This document shows positions 1 to 5,247 of a stretch of 5,247 nucleotides of DNA, piece after piece. Every line of letters begins with the position of its first letter. Positions within the stretch are counted from its first letter, which is position 1. This DNA comes from Synechococcus sp. HW_metabat.21 (lineage in GTDB: Bacteria > Cyanobacteriota > Cyanobacteriia > PCC-6307 > Cyanobiaceae), in NCBI GenBank assembly GCA_018623875.1, contig JAAZUZ010000123.1, forward strand, positions 1 to 5,247. Direction: 5' to 3'. The position numbers and the translations under genes were made by a program. The notes under the pieces were generated by a model, which was not told the DNA's origin, made no database searches, and saw only the letters and a list, made by a program, of their open reading frames with translations.

Positions 1-1
1 G

Positions 2-793
2 TTAAGCAGCGCGCGACCCCCGCTCCAGGGGGCGAATGGTCAGTCCACGGCCCAACAGATCGGCCTTGATCTCCTCCACGGTCAGCACCCCGTCATGCAA
101 CAGGGAAGCCAGCAGGGCTGCGGAGGCGTGCCCGCCCGTGCCTGAGGAATCCAGGGCCTGGGCGATGTGGTCGATGCAACCGGCACCGCCGCTGGCAATC
201 ACGGGCACATCCACCGCATCGGCGACCGCCCGGGTCAAATTCAGCTCGTAGCCGGCCTGGGTGCCATCCCCATCCATGGATGTCAGCAGGATCTCGCCGG
301 CGCCGAGCTCCACCACACGCCGGGCCCACTCGACCGCGTCCAGCCCCGTGTTTTCACGCCCACCTTTGACATAAACGTCCCAGCCGCCCTCGCGCCGGCG
401 GGCATCGATGGCCACGACGATGCACTGGCAACCAAACCGCTCGGCGCCGCGGGCCACCAGCTCGGGATCGCGAACCGCGGAGGAATTCAGGCTGACCTTG
501 TCGGCCCCGGCCCGCAGCAATTCAGTGATGCCCTCCACCGAACTGATGCCACCACCCACCGTGAAGGGAATCGTGACCGCCTCGGCGGTGCGGCGAACCA
601 GATCCACCAAGGTGGCCCGCCCCTGATGGCTGGCGGCGATGTCCAGGAAGACCAACTCATCGGCCCCGGAGGCGCTGTAGCGGCAGGCCAACTCGACGGG
701 ATCGCCGGCATCGCGCAGGCCGACAAAGTTCACCCCCTTCACCACCCGGCCATCGGCCACATCCAGGCAGGGAATGATCCGTTTGGCGACCAT
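2..793 (-). CDS. hisF: Imidazole glycerol phosphate synthase, cyclase subunit HisF
   Basis: HisF is the cyclase half of the cytoplasmic HisF-HisH complex. It uses ammonia released by HisH to convert PRFAR into imidazole glycerol phosphate and AICAR, linking histidine and purine synthesis. The 263-residue product reads as a complete (beta/alpha)8 barrel. It opens with RIIPCLDVADGRVVKG, giving Asp11 and Lys19. The phosphate-binding FTVGGGI lies at 77-83, VVAID ends at Asp130, TSMDGDGT is at 171-178 and VIASGGAG at 198-205. Asp11 and Asp130 fall at exactly the numbering of the two catalytic aspartates known from Thermotoga HisF. Length is slightly above the usual 250-258, because of a short basic tail (LERGSRAA) after the normal end. 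The ATG at 791-793 sits directly before the conserved N-terminus and has no visible Shine-Dalgarno. The gene is divergent from the petP-chlG cluster; no hisH or other his gene is in view. Confidence 0.97.
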   Translation of the reverse strand: MVAKRIIPCLDVADGRVVKGVNFVGLRDAGDPVELACRYSASGADELVFLDIAASHQGRATLVDLVRRTAEAVTIPFTVGGGISSVEGITELLRAGADKVSLNSSAVRDPELVARGAERFGCQCIVVAIDARRREGGWDVYVKGGRENTGLDAVEWARRVVELGAGEILLTSMDGDGTQAGYELNLTRAVADAVDVPVIASGGAGCIDHIAQALDSSGTGGHASAALLASLLHDGVLTVEEIKADLLGRGLTIRPLERGSRAA

Positions 794-847
794 GGGGGCA
801 AGGCTTGCAGCGGGTTAGCCTGACGCCACTTTTTCGTCGCGCCGGAC
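794..847. promoter_or_regulatory. Short divergent intergenic region between hisF and the petP-like gene
   Basis: This 54-base gap is the only non-coding space that could carry promoters for both hisF (leftward) and the petP-chlG-PBP cluster (rightward), unless those promoters lie inside neighbouring coding sequence. I see no convincing -35/-10 pair in either direction; TTGCAG at 805-810 and the run TTTTT at 830-834 are the nearest to promoter-like elements. A small dyad, AGGCT (801-805) and AGCCT (817-821), is separated by 11 bases. It could be an operator or chance. Calling the gap regulatory rests on gene orientation, not on a recognised motif. Confidence 0.4.
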
Positions 848-1060
848 ATGTCCCAGGCTGCCATCACCGTCGGCTCGAAGGTGCGGGTCACCCGGGTGCG
901 CGATCGCATCCCCGCCGACCTGGTTACCGCCCTCCAAAGCGATGCCACCGGCACCGTGAAGGACTTCAAGGTCACCGACGGCAAGGGCATCGGTGTGGTG
1001 GTTGAGCTGAGCAACGGCACCACCACCTGGTTCTTCGACGACGAGATCACCGCCGCCTGA
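848..1060 (+). CDS. petP: PetP-like (DUF2862) small cytochrome b6f-associated protein
   Basis: This 70-residue soluble protein matches the pattern I know for the cyanobacterial DUF2862/PetP family. It has VGSKVRVTRVRDR at 8-20, GTVKDFKVTDGKGIGVVV at 35-52 and a TTWFFDDEI ending at 59-67. The family is a small SH3-like beta barrel. In Synechocystis, PetP is a peripheral subunit on the cytoplasmic face of cytochrome b6f that affects the balance of linear and cyclic electron flow. No transmembrane segment or signal peptide is present, which fits a peripheral protein. The length is normal (about 65-75). The ATG at 848 precedes the conserved start of the domain; no Shine-Dalgarno is visible. It stops 11 bases before chlG, on the same strand, so cotranscription is likely. 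The family call is firm by motif. Assigning the PetP role rather than another DUF2862 paralogue is inference. Confidence 0.82.
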   Translation: MSQAAITVGSKVRVTRVRDRIPADLVTALQSDATGTVKDFKVTDGKGIGVVVELSNGTTTWFFDDEITAA

Positions 1061-1071
1061 CGCCCCCGTTC

Positions 1072-2055
1072 GTGAGCGAATCCCCCAACCCCACCGCCGC
1101 CACCGGTGGTGGTGCCCGCCAGCTGCTGGGCATGAAAGGTGCCAGCGGCACCACCAACATCTGGAAGATCCGTCTTCAGCTGATGAAGCCGGTCACCTGG
1201 ATTCCCCTGATCTGGGGGGTTCTCTGTGGAGCCGCGGCCTCCGGCAATTTCCACTGGACCATCTCTGAGGTCGGCGCCTCCATCGCCTGCATGGTGATGA
1301 GTGGTCCTCTGCTGGCTGGGTTCACCCAGACCATCAACGACTACTACGACCGCGAAATCGACGCGATCAACGAGCCCTATCGGCCGATTCCCTCCGGAGC
1401 AATCCCCCTCTGGCAGGTTAAAGCCCAGATCTGGGTCCTGCTGCTGGCCGGCCTCGGTGTGGCCTATGGCCTCGACCTCTGGGCCAAGCACAACACCCCG
1501 GTGCTCTTCCTGCTCGCCCTGGGCGGCTCGTTTGTCAGCTACATCTATTCAGCCCCCCCGCTCAAGCTCAAGCAGAACGGCTGGCTGGGCAACTACGCGC
1601 TCGGCGCGAGCTACATCGCCTTGCCCTGGTGGGCGGGCCAAGCCCTCTTTGGCCACCTGACCTGGACCACGGCGATCCTGACCTTGGCCTATTCCCTGGC
1701 TGGTCTCGGCATCGCTGTCGTCAACGACTTCAAAAGTGTTGAGGGCGACCGTGCCCTGGGCCTCCAGTCCCTGCCGGTGGCTTTTGGCATCGAGAAGGCC
1801 AGCTGGATCAGCGCGGGGATGATTGATGTCTTCCAGCTGGCGATGGTGGCGGTTCTGATCGCCATTGGCCAACATTTCGCTGCAGTGCTTCTGGTGCTGT
1901 TGATCGTTCCCCAGATCACCTTCCAGGACATCTGGCTGCTGCGCGATCCGGTGGCCTTTGACGTCAAATACCAGGCCAGTGCTCAACCCTTCCTGGTGCT
2001 TGGCATGCTCGTCACCGCTCTGGCGATCGGGCACAGCGACCTGGTGGTGATGTGA
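1072..2055 (+). CDS. chlG: Chlorophyll synthase ChlG (UbiA-type prenyltransferase)
   Basis: ChlG esterifies chlorophyllide a with geranylgeranyl or phytyl diphosphate, the last committed step of chlorophyll a synthesis, in the thylakoid or plasma membrane. The 327-residue protein has a roughly 30-residue Gly/Ala/Thr-rich variable N-terminus, then WKIRLQLMKPVTWIPLIWG (31-49). The first Asp-rich motif NDYYDREID is at 89-97, continuing into the ChlG-typical INEPYRPIPSG (99-109). APPLKLKQNGW is at 161-171 and the second Asp-rich motif NDFKSVEGD at 218-226. These two motifs bind the prenyl diphosphate through Mg2+. About eight or nine hydrophobic spans are visible, as expected for UbiA folds. In Synechocystis ChlG works in a complex with Hlip proteins, Ycf39 and YidC; none of these is encoded here. 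The start is GTG, without a Shine-Dalgarno, 11 bases after the petP-like stop; an alternative start could be Met21. Its stop overlaps the start of the PBP gene. Confidence 0.97.
   Translation: MSESPNPTAATGGGARQLLGMKGASGTTNIWKIRLQLMKPVTWIPLIWGVLCGAAASGNFHWTISEVGASIACMVMSGPLLAGFTQTINDYYDREIDAINEPYRPIPSGAIPLWQVKAQIWVLLLAGLGVAYGLDLWAKHNTPVLFLLALGGSFVSYIYSAPPLKLKQNGWLGNYALGASYIALPWWAGQALFGHLTWTTAILTLAYSLAGLGIAVVNDFKSVEGDRALGLQSLPVAFGIEKASWISAGMIDVFQLAMVAVLIAIGQHFAAVLLVLLIVPQITFQDIWLLRDPVAFDVKYQASAQPFLVLGMLVTALAIGHSDLVVM
1095..1114 (+). other. Predicted GC-rich mRNA hairpin in the 5' coding region of chlG
   Basis: In RNA form, positions 1095-1102 can pair with 1107-1114 around a CCGG tetraloop: eight pairs, two of them G-U. 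Its core is the 10-base DNA palindrome CCACCGGTGG (1100-1109). It begins 21 bases after the GTG start codon, in the variable, low-complexity N-terminal stretch. The structure is directly derivable from the sequence. A regulatory role is unproven, and GC-rich codons for Ala, Thr and Gly could produce it by chance. Confidence 0.3.
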
Positions 2056-4121
2056 AGCAACGGCGCCGGCGGCAGCTGATCACAGCCGGTCTCGTTGGAG
2101 CGGGCGCCGGCCTGGCCGTGGGTCTGACCCAGGCGGCCGTGACCCGCGGCGTCGACAGCCTGCTGCCGAACGTGCGCGGCGTCAGCAGCTACAACCGCCC
2201 GGGCACCTTGACCCTGCTGGCCAGCGATGGCCAAGTGATTCAGAAGCTTGGTCCCGCCACGCGAGAGAAGCTGGTCACCGGCCAGATGCCCCTACTCGTT
2301 CAACGGGCCTTCATTGCGGCTGAGGATCGGCGCTTCTACCAACACGACGGTATTGACCCCATCGGCATTGGCCGGGCGTTGGTGCGCAACATCTCGAGCG
2401 GCTCGGTCGAAGAGGGTGGCAGCACGATCACTCAGCAGCTGGCCCGGACCGTCTTTCTGAGTCAGGACCGCACGATCATCCGCAAGCTCAAGGAGGCCCT
2501 GCTCGCTGGAAAGCTCGAGCGGCAACTGAGCAAGGAGCAGATCCTTCAGCAGTATCTGAACTACGTCTATCTCGGTTCTGGGGCCTACGGCGTCTCCGAT
2601 GCGGCCTGGATCTACTTCTCCAAGACCCCCTCGGAGCTCAACCTGCCGGAGGCGGCCTTGATCGCAGGCTTGCCGCCGGCGCCGTCGATCTACTCCCCCC
2701 TGGTCAATCCCGATCTAGCCCTCCAGCGTCGGGCCACTGTGCTGCGCCGGATGCGCGAAGCCGGATTCATTGACGACCTGCAGTACGCGAGCGCCAAGGA
2801 CTCACCGCTGTTGCTGAAGCCCGCGGAACCGAAATACTTCACCAGCCGGGCCCCCTACTTCACCAGTTGGGTGGCGCAGGAACTGCCTTCGATCCTCTCC
2901 AAGGAACAGCTGGAAGTGGGCGGCCTCACGGTCCGCACCAGCTTGAACATCGCTTGGCAGGAGAAGGCCCAAAGCACGATCAACCGCCACACCCCGGGGG
3001 CGATGGAAGGGGCCGTGGTGTCGATGGAGCCCGGTACCGGCCTGGTCCGCTCCATGGTGGGCGGCAAGGATTTCAACGACAGCCAGTTCAACCGCGCCTC
3101 CCAGGCGTTGCGCTCCCCTGGCTCCACCTTCAAGTTGTTCGTCTACCTCAGTGCCCTCAAGGAAGGCTGGAGACCGGAAGACAAGATCACCGACCGCAAG
3201 GTCTGCTACGGCGGCTATTGCCCAAAGAATTTCAAGGACAAGTACTTCGGAACCGTTCCGCTCTGGAAGGCCCTGCAGAACTCCCTGAACACGGTCTCGG
3301 TGAGCCTGCTGAAGCAGGTGGGCTTCGACCAGGTGATTTCCACGGCAAACAGCCTGGGGATCACAAAGGGGCTGGGTCGCTTCTACCCGCTGGGGGTCGG
3401 CGCCACCGAGCAGACCGTGCTGGACATGACCGCGGCCTATGCAGGGATCTTCAACCGCGGGGTGTACATCAAGCCCACACCCTTTGAAGAAATTCTTGGC
3501 CCTGGCGGCGAAGTGCTCTGGAGTCGTCGGGTCAATGGCGATCAGGGCAAGCGCGTCGTGCCCAGCGACATCGCCGACGCGATGCTTTGGATGCTGCAGA
3601 AGGTCGTCAGCGGCGGAACGGGCTACGGCGCCGTTCCCCCCGGTCGCCCTGCCGCCGGCAAGACCGGCACCTCCGAGGGGGGCCGAGACCTGTGGTTCAT
3701 CGGCGGGGTCCCCCAGCTCGTCACCGGCCTCTGGCTCGGCTACGACAACAACAAGGAGACCAAGAGCACCAGCTCCCGCGCCGTCATCGCTTGGTCGGAG
3801 TACATGGCACCGATCCTCAAGGAGCTGCCGGTGGAGCAGTTCCCGCCCAAGCCGGTGCTCAAGGCGAAGTTCAATCCCCTCAAGGCCCTCACCGAGAACC
3901 TCAAGTTGGTGAAGCCGGAGGGCGAGGAAGTCCTGCTGGAGGACACCATTGAGGAGGGCGGAGCACCCGCAGCCCCTAGTCGACCACGCGTGAGTCCGCC
4001 GGTCCCGGTCCGTCCCGCGCGGCCCCAGGACCCCTGCGGAAGCATGCAGACCAACCCGCGCTACGTGGACTGCCGCTTCGATTTGCTGGACCGGCGCGGC
4101 AGACCCAGGCCGACTCCTTAA
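2052..4121 (+). CDS. Class A (bifunctional) penicillin-binding protein, PBP1A type
   Basis: This enzyme polymerises lipid II into glycan strands (GT51 transglycosylase) and cross-links stem peptides (DD-transpeptidase) on the periplasmic side of the membrane. The 689-residue protein starts with a basic MKQRRRRQ and one uncharged Gly/Ala-rich span (about 9-30), acting as a membrane anchor. The GT51 domain (about 62-235) has EDRRFYQHDGID with catalytic Glu91, GGSTITQQLAR at 122-132, RKLKEALLAGKLE with the second conserved Glu148, and YLN at 168-170. The transpeptidase domain (about 315-590) has SPGSTFK with nucleophile Ser358 and Lys361, SLN at 411-413 and KTGTSEG from Lys537. All catalytic motifs are intact. 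A Pro/Arg-rich tail (about 637-689) follows. The only four cysteines, Cys385/390 and Cys662/674, form two close pairs, all extracytoplasmic. The GTG start overlaps the chlG stop as GTGA, so coupled translation is likely. Names such as ponA or mrcA are used for homologues; which paralogue this is cannot be told here. Confidence 0.96.
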   Translation: MKQRRRRQLITAGLVGAGAGLAVGLTQAAVTRGVDSLLPNVRGVSSYNRPGTLTLLASDGQVIQKLGPATREKLVTGQMPLLVQRAFIAAEDRRFYQHDGIDPIGIGRALVRNISSGSVEEGGSTITQQLARTVFLSQDRTIIRKLKEALLAGKLERQLSKEQILQQYLNYVYLGSGAYGVSDAAWIYFSKTPSELNLPEAALIAGLPPAPSIYSPLVNPDLALQRRATVLRRMREAGFIDDLQYASAKDSPLLLKPAEPKYFTSRAPYFTSWVAQELPSILSKEQLEVGGLTVRTSLNIAWQEKAQSTINRHTPGAMEGAVVSMEPGTGLVRSMVGGKDFNDSQFNRASQALRSPGSTFKLFVYLSALKEGWRPEDKITDRKVCYGGYCPKNFKDKYFGTVPLWKALQNSLNTVSVSLLKQVGFDQVISTANSLGITKGLGRFYPLGVGATEQTVLDMTAAYAGIFNRGVYIKPTPFEEILGPGGEVLWSRRVNGDQGKRVVPSDIADAMLWMLQKVVSGGTGYGAVPPGRPAAGKTGTSEGGRDLWFIGGVPQLVTGLWLGYDNNKETKSTSSRAVIAWSEYMAPILKELPVEQFPPKPVLKAKFNPLKALTENLKLVKPEGEEVLLEDTIEEGGAPAAPSRPRVSPPVPVRPARPQDPCGSMQTNPRYVDCRFDLLDRRGRPRPTP

Positions 4122-5247
4122 GCCAGCGCGAGCCGCGCCGCGAAGAAACCATCACCCGCCCCGGCCAGTTGCCCCGGCCAGAGCTGCCAGCTCTGCTCGA
4201 GTCGCAGCCGGGGGTGGTCTTTGAGGAACGTCTCCAGCAGCTCGCCGTTCTCCTCGGGATGGACCGTGCAGGTGGCATACACCAGGCGACCGCCGGGCTT
4301 GAGCAGGGGCAGCAGCCCCTCCAGCAGCTGACGCTGCAGGGTCACCAACCCCGCAATCGCGGCGGGGTCGATCCGCCAGCGGGCATCGGCATGGCGCGCC
4401 AGGGTGCCAAGCCCGGAGCAGGGCGCATCAATCAAGAGGGCGTCGAATTGACCGACCAGTTCCGGCGCCTCCGACGCCAAGGCGACGGCATCCCCATGGC
4501 GGGTCTCAATGCAGCCCAAGCCCAGGCGTTCGCTGTTGCGGGCGACCCGGCGCAAGCGCGCCTCACCGCGGTCGAGGGCCAGCACCTGCCCTTGATCGCC
4601 CATCAGTTCCGCCAGGTGCGTGCTCTTGCCCCCCGGGGCCGCACAGGCATCGAGCACCCGCTCACCCGGCTTGGGATCCAGTAACGGCGCAATCCGCTGA
4701 GCCGATCGATCTTGAACGCACCAGTGCCCTTCGTCGTAGCCGGGCAGATGGCGCAGATCACCGGAGCGACCCTTGATGGTCAGGCCCGCCGCTAGGCCAT
4801 CGATCGGCTCAGAGGCCACCCCCGCAGCAGCCAGGGCCGCCTGAACCGCTTCCGGGGTGGCGCGCAAACAGTTGACGCGCAGGTCCAGGGCCGGAGGCAT
4901 GTTGCAGGCCCGCGCGAAGGCTTCGGCCTGCTCGGGGCTCTGCCACTGCAGCAGGCCCGCCGCGAGCCAATCCGGCAGGGACTGGCGGATGGCCAGGGCC
5001 GCCGCGGGATCACTCGGCAGAGGCAAGGCGTCACCGGCCTCCTGGCGGCGCAGGAAGGCCCGCAACATGCCGTTGACCACCGGGGCCAGTCGGCTCAAAC
5101 CGCCGCGCTTGGCGAGCTCCACCGTGGTGCTGACCGCCGCCGAGGCAGGAATGCGGTCACTGCTGAGCAGCTGATAGAGCCCCAGGTGCAAGAGCCAGCG
5201 CAACTTGGGGGGTTGACGTTCCGCGGGCACCTTGCCGAGTTGATCCA
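4118..5247 (-). CDS. rsmB: 16S rRNA (cytosine-5) methyltransferase RsmB (Sun/Fmu), 5' end cut by window edge
   Basis: RsmB transfers a methyl group from S-adenosylmethionine to C5 of the cytosine equivalent to E. coli 16S C967. Numbering from the first in-frame GTG (5228-5230), the visible 370 residues start inside the N-terminal NusB-like RNA-binding domain (LRWLLHLGLYQLL, IPASAAVSTTVELAK). They continue into the SAM-binding motif VLDACAAPGGKSTH (192-205), DAPCSGLGTLARH (268-280) with Cys271, the cysteine involved in product release, and YATCTVHPEEN (318-328) with nucleophile Cys321. The C-terminus is the family-typical GDGFFAARL. The frame remains open upstream of that GTG to the window edge and encodes DQLGK, which reads as normal family sequence. 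The true start is therefore beyond 5247, and by comparison with full-length proteins of about 430-450 residues some 60-80 are missing. The gene converges on the PBP gene with a 4-base overlap at the stops. Confidence 0.96.
   Translation of the reverse strand, partial: DQLGKVPAERQPPKLRWLLHLGLYQLLSSDRIPASAAVSTTVELAKRGGLSRLAPVVNGMLRAFLRRQEAGDALPLPSDPAAALAIRQSLPDWLAAGLLQWQSPEQAEAFARACNMPPALDLRVNCLRATPEAVQAALAAAGVASEPIDGLAAGLTIKGRSGDLRHLPGYDEGHWCVQDRSAQRIAPLLDPKPGERVLDACAAPGGKSTHLAELMGDQGQVLALDRGEARLRRVARNSERLGLGCIETRHGDAVALASEAPELVGQFDALLIDAPCSGLGTLARHADARWRIDPAAIAGLVTLQRQLLEGLLPLLKPGGRLVYATCTVHPEENGELLETFLKDHPRLRLEQSWQLWPGQLAGAGDGFFAARLALA
4158..4181. repeat. Close 11-base direct repeat in the 3' end of rsmB
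   Basis: GCCCCGGCCAG occurs at 4158-4168 and again at 4171-4181, separated by TT (period 13). Because 13 is not a multiple of three, the two copies are read in different frames of rsmB, within the segment coding for WPGQLAGAG. The repeat is exact; its origin, replication slippage or chance in GC-rich DNA, cannot be decided. Confidence 0.5.
4179..4195. repeat. Perfect 7-base inverted repeat near the convergent gene ends
   Basis: CAGAGCT (4179-4185) and AGCTCTG (4189-4195) form a perfect 7-base-pair stem with a GCC loop. It lies 58 bases beyond the PBP stop and inside the last codons of rsmB. No T-run follows in either direction, so it is not a standard intrinsic terminator. It could still stabilise the 3' end of the PBP transcript. 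Confidence 0.45.

Noticed and set aside
167..823. Plus-strand open frame of 218 codons antisense to hisF
   Set aside because: It is fully antisense to a convincing hisF. Its composition (His, Gln, Gly, Ala-rich) is that of a shadow frame in GC-rich DNA, with no recognisable domain.
801..834. Dyad followed by TTTTT as an intrinsic terminator or attenuator
   Set aside because: The stem is only five base pairs with an 11-base loop, the T-run is eight bases away, and no plus-strand gene lies upstream to terminate.
900..907. HIP1-type palindrome GCGATCGC
   Set aside because: There is only one exact copy in the window (a 7/8 match lies at 2023-2030). At this GC content one copy is close to chance, so it says little about the lineage.
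739..1491. Minus-strand open frame of 250 codons across the hisF start, the gap, petP and half of chlG
   Set aside because: It is antisense to two conserved genes, overlaps the hisF start in another frame, has low-complexity content and no motif.
2867..3487. Plus-strand open frame of 206 codons inside the PBP gene
   Set aside because: It is a frame-shifted shadow of the transpeptidase region, rich in Gly/Arg/Gln/His and without any family signature.
2488..3830. Several AAGGAG-like strings inside the PBP gene as internal ribosome sites
   Set aside because: They encode ordinary Lys-Glu pairs (AAG GAG) in a well-conserved protein and are not followed by plausible gene starts.
4169..4684. Plus-strand open frame of 171 codons antisense to rsmB
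   Set aside because: It is antisense to well-conserved catalytic motifs of RsmB and rich in Gln/Gly/Ala, as expected for a shadow frame.
1..5247. CRISPR arrays, tRNA/rRNA, insertion sequences, attachment sites, toxin-antitoxin or defence genes
   Set aside because: I saw no spaced repeats, transposase motifs, terminal inverted repeats or RNA-gene-like segments, and coding genes fill almost the whole window.

Overview
The window looks like ordinary chromosomal core sequence from an oxygenic cyanobacterium. The best evidence is a chlorophyll synthase gene next to a small gene of the cytochrome b6f-associated PetP family. The DNA is GC-rich (roughly two thirds G+C by eye), packing is extremely tight, and start regions lack Shine-Dalgarno sequences. 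Together these suggest a GC-rich picocyanobacterium of the Synechococcus/Cyanobium type. That placement is an inference, because no marker sequence could be searched.

Layout: positions 2-793 hold hisF on the minus strand, complete to its stop two bases from the window edge. A 54-base gap (794-847) separates it from a divergent plus-strand cluster: petP-like (848-1060), chlG (1072-2055) and a class A penicillin-binding protein (2052-4121). The petP-chlG gap is 11 bases and the chlG-PBP junction is a 4-base GTGA overlap, so the three are almost certainly one transcription unit. The rest of the window is rsmB on the minus strand (4118 to the right edge). It converges on the PBP gene, and both genes use the same TTAA palindrome as their ochre stops. 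The rsmB frame stays open to the last base, so its 5' end lies outside the window.

Functionally, hisF makes the histidine/purine branch intermediate IGP plus AICAR. The PetP-like protein is expected to modulate photosynthetic electron flow at cytochrome b6f. ChlG attaches the phytyl/geranylgeranyl tail to chlorophyllide in the membrane. The PBP polymerises and cross-links peptidoglycan, and RsmB methylates 16S rRNA. The one thematic link is that two photosynthesis genes are transcriptionally, and perhaps translationally, tied to a cell-wall synthase.

I found no mobile element, CRISPR array, tRNA/rRNA, toxin-antitoxin or defence gene, and no convincing undescribed system. The most useful second-look items are the four-cysteine pattern and Pro/Arg tail of the PBP, the GTGA coupling with chlG, the shared stop palindrome, and the truncated rsmB, whose apparent GTG start is internal.
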